Below, one piece after another: positions 5,632 through 12,951 of a DNA stretch of 12,951 bases. Under the pieces are notes generated by a model. It saw nothing but the letters and a program-made list of their open reading frames with translations. It had not been told where the DNA came from and searched no databases. The stretch comes from CAYXRK01 sp964467615 (GTDB lineage: Bacteria; Hydrogenedentota; Hydrogenedentia; Hydrogenedentales; GCA-2746185), in the NCBI GenBank assembly GCA_964467615.1, contig CAYXRK010000140.1:1-12951 (forward strand), read 5' to 3'. The position numbers and the translations under genes are program-made. The stretch's first letter is position 1. Every line of letters begins with the position of its first letter.

Positions 5632-6672
5632 ATGACTCTGAAGGTTGTCCGGGGGTTCTTCGTCCTTGCTTGCATGATTATGGGCGTGCTGTGGACGAAC
5701 TATCTCTGGGGTGACCCGCCCATTGGCGAGGAGATCGCGGATTGGCGGGTCTTACGCTTTTACTTGCTCGGCGGGTTCGGAGGCGTCGCCGTCGCCGGAG
5801 GCATTCTTTTCGGCCTCGCCTTCGTGACCCAGGAGCTGTTCGAGCGCCTCTTCCCTGTCTTTATTGCCATCACGCTTTCAATGGTGCTCGGATATTTTCT
5901 GAGCCGCTACATCATCATGGTCACGAAGGTTGAAGACCTGACCATGCATGTCTATCTCACTTCGACGCTCGTCCTCGTGTGCGCGATGGTGGGTATCGCT
6001 CTGGGACTCAAACACGCTTCGAATTGGGAATCGCTGCGGCGGGAAGTCAAGAAGAAACATATCGAATTCGGCAATCCCAAAATAGTTGATACGAGCGTAC
6101 TCATCGACGGCCGAATCCGGGATATCGTCCAGACCGGCTTCATCGAGGGCACGCTGATTATTCCGCGCTTTGTTTTGCGCGAACTCCAGCACATCGCCGA
6201 TTCCGAGGAAACTCTTCGGCGGGCGAAGGGGCGCCGCGGCTTGGAAATTCTCAAGGGACTACAGGATCCGTCGCTGCCAACTCAAGTCGAAGTCGTCGAA
6301 GATGACCCTGCGACGGTCCGCGACGTGGACGGCAAGTTAGTAGCGTTGGCCAAAGAGTACAAGGCCATGATCATTACGAATGATTTCAATTTGAATAAGG
6401 TCGCGCAAATTGAAGGGGTGGCCGTCCTCAATATCAATGACCTAGCAAACGCGCTGAAACCCATGGCGCTTCCGGACGAGGAACTGACCGTCAAGATCGT
6501 GAAGGAAGGAAAAGAAGCGTATCAAGGCGTGGGATATCTCGACGATGGCACGATGATCGTCGTCGACGGCGGGCGCTCGCACGTCGGCAAGAATGTCACC
6601 GCAATAGTGACCAGTGTGCTTCAGACCGCCGCTGGTCGAATGATTTTCGCCAAGATGGAACGGTCGGCGTAG
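5632..6672 (+). CDS. Membrane-anchored PIN-TRAM domain protein (YacL-like)
   Basis: The 346-residue product starts at ATG 5632, six bases after GGGAG; GTG 5629 is adjacent and less well spaced. Four hydrophobic helices fill the first 130 residues. A PIN ribonuclease domain follows (about 149-275) with its acidic residues in place: IVDTSVLIDG (Asp153), VLRELQHIAD (Glu184), RDVDGKL (Asp233) and IITNDFNLNK (Asp251). A C-terminal TRAM RNA-binding domain occupies about 283-343 (EGVGYLDDGTMIVVDGG-type motif, here QGVGYLDDG). PIN domains are metal-dependent RNases. Membrane PIN-TRAM proteins such as B. subtilis YacL have no firmly assigned substrate. An intact acidic set suggests an active nuclease at the inner face of the membrane. 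It lies directly upstream of ispD and ispF, a neighbourhood that recurs in other phyla. Confidence 0.92.
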   Translation: MTLKVVRGFFVLACMIMGVLWTNYLWGDPPIGEEIADWRVLRFYLLGGFGGVAVAGGILFGLAFVTQELFERLFPVFIAITLSMVLGYFLSRYIIMVTKVEDLTMHVYLTSTLVLVCAMVGIALGLKHASNWESLRREVKKKHIEFGNPKIVDTSVLIDGRIRDIVQTGFIEGTLIIPRFVLRELQHIADSEETLRRAKGRRGLEILKGLQDPSLPTQVEVVEDDPATVRDVDGKLVALAKEYKAMIITNDFNLNKVAQIEGVAVLNINDLANALKPMALPDEELTVKIVKEGKEAYQGVGYLDDGTMIVVDGGRSHVGKNVTAIVTSVLQTAAGRMIFAKMERSA

Positions 6673-6681
6673 AGGCCGCCT

Positions 6682-7419
6682 TTGATCGCCCGCGCGTTGA
6701 TTGCCGCTGCCGGCGAGGGCCGGCGCTTAGGGGCCGACGTACCCAAGGCCCTGGCCGATTTGGGTGGCGTGCCGCTATTCGTTCATTCCCTTTTGAGTTT
6801 CGAACGCGCCGGAATGCTCGATGGCGCGGTCATCGTGGCGCCACCTATGCACGCGGGCGCGATCCAGGAAATTATCGGATCGCGATTTCCTGAACGCGAG
6901 ATGACCATCGTTCCCGGCGGCCGTACGCGCCAGGAAAGCGTCTGGAACGGACTCAGTGTGGTTCCGGCGGATACCTATGTCATAGCCATTCACGACGCGG
7001 CCCGGCCGTTTACGCCCCCTGCCGCCATTCGTGCATCGGTCGAAGCGGCCGCCGCGTATGGCGCAGCCACGGTCGCTATTCCTAGTTCGGACACGATTCT
7101 CGAAGCGGACGAAAACTCGTTCCTCAACCGCACGCCGGACCGCAGCCGCCTATGGCAATGCCAAACGCCTCAAAGTTTCCGGCTCGACGTGATTAAGGCG
7201 GCCTACGTCAATGCGCGGGCCAAGGACCTCGCCGCCACCGACGATGCGACCCTTGTGCGGCGCAATGGTGGAACGGTGAAGCTGATCGACGGCTCGCCGT
7301 ATAATTTCAAAATTACGCTCCCGGAGGACCTTCGTCTCGCGGGAGCCATGATCGCGTCGGGCGTGCTCGACGCGCCGGGGGACTACGCCAGTGGGATTTC
7401 GGATCGGACTTGGCTATGA
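6682..7419 (+). CDS. ispD: 2-C-methyl-D-erythritol 4-phosphate cytidylyltransferase (IspD)
   Basis: IspD joins CTP and MEP to form CDP-ME, the third step of the MEP isoprenoid pathway. The 245-residue product starts at TTG 6682, with AGAGG at 6671-6675 giving 6-nt spacing; the Shine-Dalgarno overlaps the preceding stop. Diagnostic motifs are LIAAAGEGRRLGADVPKAL (6-24, CTP-binding glycines and Lys22), PGGRTRQESVWNGL (78-91), AIHDAARPF (102-110, Asp105 and Arg108), TPDRSRLWQCQTPQSF (151-166, Arg154 for MEP), TDDATLV (186-192) and YNFKITLPEDL (207-217, Lys210). All expected catalytic residues are present. Its 3' end overlaps ispF by 29 bases, suggesting coupled synthesis. Confidence 0.96.
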   Translation: MIARALIAAAGEGRRLGADVPKALADLGGVPLFVHSLLSFERAGMLDGAVIVAPPMHAGAIQEIIGSRFPEREMTIVPGGRTRQESVWNGLSVVPADTYVIAIHDAARPFTPPAAIRASVEAAAAYGAATVAIPSSDTILEADENSFLNRTPDRSRLWQCQTPQSFRLDVIKAAYVNARAKDLAATDDATLVRRNGGTVKLIDGSPYNFKITLPEDLRLAGAMIASGVLDAPGDYASGISDRTWL

Positions 7420-7873
7420 CGTTCATCGTCTCGAGGCGGGCCGGCCTCTCGTCCTCGGCGGTGTCGTAGTTCCGTTCGACAAAGGTCTTGCCGGACACTC
7501 CGACGCGGATGCCCTGACGCACGCGGTCATCGACGCGCTGCTTGGCGCGCTCGCGCTCGGTAACATTGGCCAACACTTTCCCGACGATGACCCTGCGTAC
7601 AAGGACGCGGACAGCCTCGTGTTGCTTTCACACAGCGCTGGACTGCTCAAACAGACCGGGTATCGGATAGAAAATATCGATTCCAACATAATCGCCGAAC
7701 GGCCCAAGCTGAGTCCCTATCTTGACGCGATGCGAACGAATCTCGCGCGAACACTCGGTATTTCCCGGGACCACGTGTCAGTAAAAGCAAAAACAAATGA
7801 AGCAGTCGGGCCGGAGGGTCGCGGCGAATCCATTCGCACCGAGGCCGTTGTTCTGCTAAGCGGCGGTGAATAG
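7391..7873 (+). CDS. ispF: 2-C-methyl-D-erythritol 2,4-cyclodiphosphate synthase (IspF)
   Basis: IspF converts CDP-ME 2-phosphate to MEcPP with release of CMP, the fifth step of the MEP pathway, as a trimer with a metal at each active site. The 160-residue product from GTG 7391 has the usual length. Metal ligands Asp10 and His12 (GLGYDVHRL) and His44 (AGHSDADALTHAVIDALLGA) are present. They are followed by GQHFPDDDPAYKDADS (60-75), where FPDTD is the common form, NIDSNIIAERPKL (95-107) and VSVKAKTNEAVGPEGRGESI (129-148). The start lies inside ispD. The intermediate enzyme IspE is not in the window. Confidence 0.96.
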   Translation: MGFRIGLGYDVHRLEAGRPLVLGGVVVPFDKGLAGHSDADALTHAVIDALLGALALGNIGQHFPDDDPAYKDADSLVLLSHSAGLLKQTGYRIENIDSNIIAERPKLSPYLDAMRTNLARTLGISRDHVSVKAKTNEAVGPEGRGESIRTEAVVLLSGGE

Positions 7874-7877
7874 AGTC

Positions 7878-8621
7878 ATGACGGAAAAGGTCCGGCTGGA
7901 TATCCTTGTGCAAGAGCGGGCTGGCGTGTCTCGATCCAAAGCCCAGGGCCTTATCCATACCGGCAACGTAATCGACAGCGAAGGCGAGCCGCTCCGCAAA
8001 CCGGGACAACTTATCGATCGCGAGACCGCGATAGCGATCAAGGCCGCGCAAAAATACGTCAGCCGCGGCGGCGAAAAACTGGAAGCAGGGCTTCGTGAAT
8101 TTGGATTGAATGTTCACGGCCTGGTCGCGCTCGACGCGGGCGCATCGACCGGCGGATTCACGGACTGTCTCCTTCAGCATGGCGCGGCCAAGGTATACGC
8201 CATCGACGTCGGTTATGGCCAGATCAATTGGTCGCTGCGTCAGAATGATCGCGTCGTGGTCATCGAGCGCACGAACGTTCGTACGCTCGATCCCGCGCTT
8301 ATCGCGGATCCCATCGAATTCTTCTCAGCCGACTGTTCATTCATCTCCCTGAAGTTGGTCTTACCCGGCATCATTCCGGTGCTAGGTTCCCGTGCCAAGG
8401 GCGTTGTCCTCGTAAAGCCGCAATTCGAAGCCGGTCCCGAGCGTGTGGGCAGAGGCGGTGTCGTGCGGGACGCCACAGTACATGACGCCGTCCTCGCGGA
8501 CATCGAACGCGCGGCGCTCGAACTCGGATTTGACGTGCGCGGCGTAGTCCCCTCCCCCCTGCTCGGCCCCGCGGGCAACCGGGAATTCCTAATGCACCTG
8601 CATTGGTCACGGTCGGCGTAA
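7878..8621 (+). CDS. tlyA: TlyA family rRNA 2'-O-methyltransferase (S4 plus FtsJ-like domains)
   Basis: TlyA proteins 2'-O-methylate cytidines in 16S and/or 23S rRNA and were once annotated as hemolysins. From ATG 7878 the product is 247 residues; GTG 7866, overlapping the ispF stop, is an alternative start. An S4 RNA-binding domain covers about residues 5-60 (RLDILVQERAGVSRSKAQGL). The linker motif YVSRGGEKLEAGL (60-72) supplies the first catalytic Lys. A Rossmann methyltransferase follows with LDAGASTGGFTDCLL (85-99, S-adenosylmethionine loop), AIDVGYGQ (108-115), FFSADCSFISL (148-158) and VLVKPQFEAG (177-186). The Lys-Asp-Lys-Glu set typical of the fold appears intact. It starts 4 bases after ispF and ends 7 bases before recN, a pairing with recN seen in other bacteria. 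Confidence 0.93.
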   Translation: MTEKVRLDILVQERAGVSRSKAQGLIHTGNVIDSEGEPLRKPGQLIDRETAIAIKAAQKYVSRGGEKLEAGLREFGLNVHGLVALDAGASTGGFTDCLLQHGAAKVYAIDVGYGQINWSLRQNDRVVVIERTNVRTLDPALIADPIEFFSADCSFISLKLVLPGIIPVLGSRAKGVVLVKPQFEAGPERVGRGGVVRDATVHDAVLADIERAALELGFDVRGVVPSPLLGPAGNREFLMHLHWSRSA

Positions 8622-8628
8622 GACGGCG

Positions 8629-10302
8629 ATGCTTCAATTCCTCCGCATCCGCGATTACGCCCTCATCGAGGACATCGAGGTCGAATTCCATGACGGGTTT
8701 AACGTCCTCACGGGAGAGACCGGCGCAGGCAAATCCATCATCGTCGGCGCCCTCAACCTCGTGCTCGGCGCGCGCGCTTCGAGCGAGGCGGTTCGAACGG
8801 GAGCGACCAAGGCCCGCATCGAAGCCAGTTTTCGAATCACTGCCGCGTCCCAAAAACTAGCCAATCTTCTCCGCGAGCATGACATCGAGACCGAGGACGG
8901 AGTGTTGCTGCTTGCGCGCGTCGTTTCCGCGGAAGGTGGAAGCCGCGCCTACGCCGGTGGTCAGACTGTGCCTCTTGCCGTTTTGGCGGCTATCGGCGAC
9001 GAACTAGTCGATCTGCACGGCCAACATGAACATCAGTCGTTGTTGAACAATGACACGCAGCTTTCCCTGCTGGATTCGTTTGCCGGGTGCGACCAGATGC
9101 GTCAGACCGTGGCGAACTTGGTTGGCGAACTTCGCGAGATCGAGCGCGAACTCGCGGCCCACGAAGGTGACGAACGCGAGCGTGAACGCCGCGCCGATTT
9201 TTTGCGCCACGAAATCGGCGAAATAGATCGCGCGGGCCTGGCGTCGGGCGAAGAGGAGGAATTGCGCGCGCGCAGAAACGTAGTCGCCAACGCCGAGAAA
9301 ATTGTCGCCGCCGCCTCGCTGGCGCACGGTGCGCTCTACGAGAACGACGCCGGCGATTCCGCCCTCGAGCGCGTATCGCAGGCGCTACAAGCCCTCGAGG
9401 ATTTGGCCGCAATCGACCAGCGCTTCGCGGGAATGGTCAATGACTTGAACGCGGTCATGGATCAGATCGGGGCCGTGGCGGATGAGGTCCGGGAATTCAC
9501 TTCACTCGGCGAATACGACCCTTCGGAACTCGATTCACTGAACTCGCGGCTCACCACGATCCGAGATCTCGCCCGAAAATACGGCGCGACGGTGGACGAT
9601 ATCCTCGCGTACCGGGAGCGCTCCGCGGCTGAACTTGCGGCTTACGAAAACCGCGACGCTCGCCTCGAAGCGCTCAACAAGGACCGGGGCCGATTGCAAT
9701 CACAGGCCGGTGAAGCCGCGTCCAAACTTTCCTCGGAACGCGCCAAGGCCGCACGCAAGCTGAACAAGGCAATCACGACGGCCCTTCAAGACCTCGGCAT
9801 GGCGGGCGCACTATTTGTCGCCGGTATCGAACCCTGCGGCCTCAATCGGAACGGAGCGGACCGCGTGTCGTTCCTGCTCGCGGCGAATCCCGGCGAGCAA
9901 CCCAAACCGTTGCAACAAGTCGCGTCCGGCGGCGAGATATCCCGGGTTATGCTCGCGATCAAATCCGTATTCGCCGAAAGCGATGCTATTCCCACGCTAA
10001 TCTTCGACGAAATTGACGCAGGCGTTGGCGGCGCCGTTGCTAATCGCGTCGCCGAGAAGCTGCACGCACTCTCCGCGCACCGCCAAGTCCTGTGCATCAC
10101 GCACCTCGCGCAGATCGCCGCCCGCGCAGGCACGCATTTCCACGTCTCGAAGGACGCCGGAAACGGCCGCGTCCGGACCCACGTCGCCCGACTCGACGCC
10201 AACGCGCGTGTCTCCGAGGTCGCCCGCCTCCTCGACGGCTCCGTCACCGGCGTTAGTATCGAACACGCAAAATCCCTGTTGGCTTCGCGCAACAACGCCT
10301 AG
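8629..10302 (+). CDS. recN: DNA repair protein RecN
   Basis: RecN is an SMC-like ATPase that acts with RecA in double-strand break repair. The 557-residue product from ATG 8629 matches the usual family length of about 550. Features in order are MLQFLRIRDYALIEDIEVEF (the conserved N-terminus), Walker A GETGAGKS (29-36), LVDLHGQHEHQSLLN (126-140, a RecN hallmark), and a charged coiled-coil region at about 155-385 with the central YDPSELDSLNSRLTTIRDLA segment. The ABC signature ASGGEISRVMLAIK (432-445), Walker B TLIFDEID (456-463) and the ITHLAQIAA switch (490-498) follow. It is the last gene of the plus-strand block. Its TAG stop overlaps the stop of the opposing sulfotransferase, and no intrinsic terminator is evident. 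No SOS box was found directly upstream, so expression probably comes with the operon. Confidence 0.97.
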   Translation: MLQFLRIRDYALIEDIEVEFHDGFNVLTGETGAGKSIIVGALNLVLGARASSEAVRTGATKARIEASFRITAASQKLANLLREHDIETEDGVLLLARVVSAEGGSRAYAGGQTVPLAVLAAIGDELVDLHGQHEHQSLLNNDTQLSLLDSFAGCDQMRQTVANLVGELREIERELAAHEGDERERERRADFLRHEIGEIDRAGLASGEEEELRARRNVVANAEKIVAAASLAHGALYENDAGDSALERVSQALQALEDLAAIDQRFAGMVNDLNAVMDQIGAVADEVREFTSLGEYDPSELDSLNSRLTTIRDLARKYGATVDDILAYRERSAAELAAYENRDARLEALNKDRGRLQSQAGEAASKLSSERAKAARKLNKAITTALQDLGMAGALFVAGIEPCGLNRNGADRVSFLLAANPGEQPKPLQQVASGGEISRVMLAIKSVFAESDAIPTLIFDEIDAGVGGAVANRVAEKLHALSAHRQVLCITHLAQIAARAGTHFHVSKDAGNGRVRTHVARLDANARVSEVARLLDGSVTGVSIEHAKSLLASRNNA

Positions 10303-11288
10303 TAGCCAAGCGAGCTCATCGTCTCGTCGAATAGCGGCCGCAACAGAAGATCGATCTCGAACGGTTCGCGCGGCGGCGACGGCCGTAACGCATCTTCGCC
10401 AAATTCCAACAGCTCCGGATCCGGCGGCAATTCGCAGAAGTCCAGCAACGCGGCCAACTCGGTTCGGGGCGATTCGCACAGCGTTTCATAGTGGACAAAG
10501 CGCACCGCGTCCGGCCATTGCTCCTTCGCGCGGATGCACTCCCGCATCACCGCGATCCACTCGACTACGGCCCGGTCCGTCTGCGACGACAAGCTCCGCA
10601 CGCGTTCCATGACCCGCGCGAAATAGGGATCGTCCATAAGAATTTGTTCAACAAGATAGTTCCAACGCCGATCGTTCCGCCCCCACCAGTCCGTGATTTC
10701 GCCATTGGAAGAATCGCCGTAAGTCGCCGACCAAGTTTCTATCGAACGGCAGGTATCCCAACCGTTGCGGACCGTCACCAAGAACTTTGAACCCGGAAAA
10801 ATCGCGCGCAGGAATGGGATTCGAAAGGCCCAATCCGATTTGTCGAGTACGCGTGAGGCGCCGGTCAATCGCAGGTACGCGCCGTAGAGACGGCGAATGT
10901 TGCGCGAGACGTCCTCCGTGGCGTCTTCCTCGCCCATGCGGTACTTTGCCGGACGGAGCGTGTAACTTCCGATGAGGTCCTCATCGGGACACGCGGAATA
11001 CCACATGCCTTTCGGTTCGTTGAGGAATCCGACGCGCGGATGAAATGACAGCACCAAGCCGAGAATCGTGGTACCGCTCCGTCCGGTCCCGAAAATATAG
11101 ATGGGTTTTTCGACGCGCACTAGTTGCGGCAATCGCTTCTCGATCGCCATGTGCGACAGAACGATCGGATTGATCCATCGCCCTCGCTGCAGCAACGCGC
11201 GGCCCTCGAACAGGCCCATGGAAAGCACGCGCGTGACGGCCCTGAGCGGACGCCGCCGAACATACGCCGGGTGCAATTGAGCAAACAT
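10299..11288 (-). CDS. Sulfotransferase family protein (PAPS-dependent type)
   Basis: The 329-residue product starts at ATG 11288. The frame stays open further upstream but there overlaps the DUF362 gene, and that part looks like non-coding shadow. The phosphosulfate-binding P-loop IYIFGTGRSGTTILGLVLS is at 63-81, followed by GFLNEPKGMW (87-96). The 3'-phosphate-binding motif TVRNGWDTCRS is at 172-182 (Arg174, Ser182). The C-terminal segment FVHYETLCESPRTELAALLD (264-283) is typical of Sulfotransfer families. Such enzymes move sulfate from PAPS to hydroxyl or amino groups of sugars, lipids or small molecules; the acceptor cannot be read here. No signal peptide is evident, so it is probably cytoplasmic. 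It lies 25 bases downstream of the DUF362 gene, most likely in one transcript. Confidence 0.88.
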   Translation of the reverse strand: MFAQLHPAYVRRRPLRAVTRVLSMGLFEGRALLQRGRWINPIVLSHMAIEKRLPQLVRVEKPIYIFGTGRSGTTILGLVLSFHPRVGFLNEPKGMWYSACPDEDLIGSYTLRPAKYRMGEEDATEDVSRNIRRLYGAYLRLTGASRVLDKSDWAFRIPFLRAIFPGSKFLVTVRNGWDTCRSIETWSATYGDSSNGEITDWWGRNDRRWNYLVEQILMDDPYFARVMERVRSLSSQTDRAVVEWIAVMRECIRAKEQWPDAVRFVHYETLCESPRTELAALLDFCELPPDPELLEFGEDALRPSPPREPFEIDLLLRPLFDETMSSLGY

Positions 11289-11313
11289 CAACGCGCGCCT
11301 ATCCGCCTGCTGC

Positions 11314-12816
11314 TTATCCGGCGTGCGAAACTTCGTGACGCCGTTCGAGTTCAATTGCGCCGCGCCAACCAGGGGCCGGGGCGCAGGCACAATCGATGTC
11401 GAGTTCGGAAAACGGCGCCAGCCCGTTCCGGGTCGCAACGACAATGTCCTCTGGCGACGATACCGGCGCAAGGGCGAAGGGAGTATCTTCGTACGCATTG
11501 CGCAACAGTGGGATCTTTTCCCAGTCGAACCCCATGACTCGCGCCCCGACGGTGTCGCACACAACCGGATTCCAAGCCCCGATTAAGCACCCAGCTTGAT
11601 TCGGGCGGGGAAACAATGGGCCGCGCCCCTCCCCCATTACGATTCCGTCGGCGAGGCAAAAGTACCGGCGTCGCGGCTTGTCTACGAAGCCCAACTCGCG
11701 ATCATAAAAAAACAACGCGCTGTTCAGATCGAGCACCATCCGCCAGACCGTGTCATTTCCATGCCACGCGCCTCCCAACTCGAAAAACGTTTCAGCGGCC
11801 TGCGACTGTTCGAGTTCCTTACTCGGCCGCATGCGGTGCCAAATCCACCGGGACGCGTCCCATAGCCTCCTGTTACGTCCCTGCAAAACAGATCGCGCGC
11901 GGCTATACGCCCACTTCCGAATCGATGGCCGCGCCCACTCGTCGCCCCCGAATGCAACGCTGCCCCTTCGGTAGTGCGGCAGCCAGCTTTTTTGCGCGTT
12001 GATTCCGACGATATTTTTCAATGCCCCCGTCATGCCGGCCTTCTCGTGGGTCTTCAGTTTCGGAACGTTGATGAACACGTCCGCGTCGAGGGCGGTCCTG
12101 CAAATGAAATACTCGTGAACGCCGGGCCTGTGGTGCGCGCTGGTTTCTCCGTTCTCGTAGTCGGTCACCGCGAAACGCGGCGATTTTTCCTCGCAGAGCG
12201 GCTGGAGCCAGCTACGTTCGCCTAAATCAATTGAGCTATATCCCTTGGGATCGCCGGCCTGCTCGATGGTCTCCTCGAAAAAGAATTCTTCCGTCGCGCG
12301 TTGGCGAAACGGGCGAAGATCCAACAATTGAACGTCAACTTTTCGTTCCTCGAGGAAGTACCCGACGAGGTCTCGAAGCCCATTGGCGGCGACGATGGCG
12401 TCAAAATCGGCGCTTTGCAGGGGCACGTCTCCCACGATGATGCGAACGTCGTTGTTCGCCGCAAGCAGGCAATAGTCGATGAGCGGCCGTATCACGGACG
12501 CATGCGTGTACACGCAATTCGTGCCGAGCGTCTCGCGCACTTCGTGCAGCACCAAATTGGGCTTAATGAAGACCGTGTCGCCCGGGCGGACGAACTCCTG
12601 AAACGGATTCCAGCGTGGAGTGTCGAAGTTCTCGGCATCAAGTTCCAGCAGCCGGAGAACTTCGCGCACGCCTTCATATACCCGATTCCCGCGCGATACT
12701 CGATGCGGCGCGGCACTAAACTCGGGATAGACTTGGTCCGGATGGAATGGTGCGTCCTCCGGATATGAGGCGCCCGGATCCACAACCAAGGCGCAATTTG
12801 GATTGTCTATCGTCAT
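11314..12816 (-). CDS. DUF362 domain-containing protein
   Basis: The 500-residue product starts at ATG 12816, the only ordinary start before an in-frame stop upstream. DUF362 landmarks occur in order: GDTVFIKPNLVL (79-90), INVPKLKTHEKAGMTGALKN (249-268, the strongest hallmark), LADGIVMGEGRGP (388-400) and NPVVCDTVGARVMGFDWEKI (416-435). DUF362 proteins are poorly characterised. Some carry ferredoxin-like clusters, but no CxxCxxCxxxC motif is present here. No signal peptide or membrane helix is apparent. A charged insert, about 280-345, rich in Arg and Trp (RRLWDASRWIWHRMRPS), separates the core motifs and may be specific to this subfamily. The gene is followed closely by the sulfotransferase, suggesting a shared pathway on a sulfated product. 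Family membership is secure; function is unknown. Confidence 0.9.
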   Translation of the reverse strand: MTIDNPNCALVVDPGASYPEDAPFHPDQVYPEFSAAPHRVSRGNRVYEGVREVLRLLELDAENFDTPRWNPFQEFVRPGDTVFIKPNLVLHEVRETLGTNCVYTHASVIRPLIDYCLLAANNDVRIIVGDVPLQSADFDAIVAANGLRDLVGYFLEERKVDVQLLDLRPFRQRATEEFFFEETIEQAGDPKGYSSIDLGERSWLQPLCEEKSPRFAVTDYENGETSAHHRPGVHEYFICRTALDADVFINVPKLKTHEKAGMTGALKNIVGINAQKSWLPHYRRGSVAFGGDEWARPSIRKWAYSRARSVLQGRNRRLWDASRWIWHRMRPSKELEQSQAAETFFELGGAWHGNDTVWRMVLDLNSALFFYDRELGFVDKPRRRYFCLADGIVMGEGRGPLFPRPNQAGCLIGAWNPVVCDTVGARVMGFDWEKIPLLRNAYEDTPFALAPVSSPEDIVVATRNGLAPFSELDIDCACAPAPGWRGAIELERRHEVSHAG

Positions 12817-12951
12817 GGCGTCCGCTAATTCTACGCCAATTACGGCTGCGTTAACAGCGGGGCGTTTTGTTATGCCGTATTGTTTCCCCGTTCAACGAGT
12901 TTCGAGACCGTATATCGATACTTGCCCGATTCCAAACAGGGAATGTCCGGC
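12817..12951. other. Upstream region of the DUF362 gene to the window edge
   Basis: These 135 bases hold no coding region I can support. They contain the candidate minus-strand promoter elements and short palindromes such as TATCGATA near 12914, none convincing on its own. Confidence 0.4.
12867..12895 (-). promoter_or_regulatory. Putative promoter for the DUF362-sulfotransferase operon
   Basis: Reading the minus strand, TTGAAC (12895-12890) is followed after 17 bp by TAACAA (12872-12867). This gives a start near 12860 and a leader of about 44 nt. The -35 is fair and the -10 poor. A TAGAAT at 12833-12828 is a better -10 but would leave almost no leader and has no well-spaced -35. Confidence 0.25.

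Noticed and set aside
11289..11564. N-terminal extension of the sulfotransferase frame to 11564
   Set aside because: The extension overlaps the conserved C-terminal part of DUF362 and has low-complexity Arg/Pro-rich shadow character. ATG 11288 gives a normal-length enzyme.
12301..12768. 155-aa plus-strand frame opposite the DUF362 gene
   Set aside because: It is antisense to the conserved DUF362 N-terminal region, with no ribosome-binding site and no recognisable domain.
1..12951. CRISPR arrays, tRNA or rRNA genes, insertion sequences, prophage or toxin-antitoxin genes
   Set aside because: No repeat-spacer pattern, RNA gene signature, transposase or recombinase motif, or terminal repeats could be seen on either strand. 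The PIN domain at 5632-6672 is the membrane PIN-TRAM type, not a VapC toxin.

Overview
The window looks like chromosomal DNA from a free-living, GC-rich bacterium, by eye about 60% GC with GC-rich third codon positions. The MEP isoprenoid genes (ispD, ispF), an acetyl-CoA carboxylase subunit, recN and tlyA are bacterial housekeeping genes. Several starts are GTG or TTG. A PAPS-type sulfotransferase, a DUF362 protein and a very large DUF2339-type membrane protein would suit an environmental lineage such as Planctomycetota or Hydrogenedentota. That placement is a guess from gene content; no rRNA or other marker is present.

Layout. (1) Positions 1-2295, minus strand: a DUF2339-like polytopic membrane protein of at least 765 codons, cut by the left edge. 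(2) Positions 2296-3338: a sparse region carrying two microgenes on the plus strand. One encodes a 57-aa protein with two membrane segments. The other encodes a 44-aa acidic protein with a single LIM-like zinc-finger half, and has a near-consensus promoter, inverted repeats, a perfect Shine-Dalgarno and a strong intrinsic terminator. (3) Positions 3339-10302, plus strand: a compact housekeeping block, accA-like, DUF167 (YggU), purine nucleoside phosphorylase, a membrane PIN-TRAM protein (YacL type), ispD, ispF, tlyA and recN. Genes overlap or are a few bases apart, apart from a roughly 90-bp gap before the PIN-TRAM gene that holds a likely extended -10 promoter. (4) Positions 12816-10299, minus strand: a two-gene unit, DUF362 then sulfotransferase, running convergently into recN. 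The recN and sulfotransferase stop codons interlock in a shared CTAG.

How the genes fit together. The plus-strand block mixes precursor and lipid metabolism (AccA, IspD, IspF), purine salvage (PNP), RNA or ribosome functions (PIN-TRAM, TlyA) and DNA repair (RecN). The PIN-TRAM/ispD/ispF order recurs in several bacterial phyla. The DUF362-sulfotransferase pair probably belongs to cell-surface or secondary metabolism, but its substrate cannot be read from the sequence.

No CRISPR array, tRNA, rRNA, insertion sequence or phage gene was seen. The least conventional content is the microgene region at 2469-3245.
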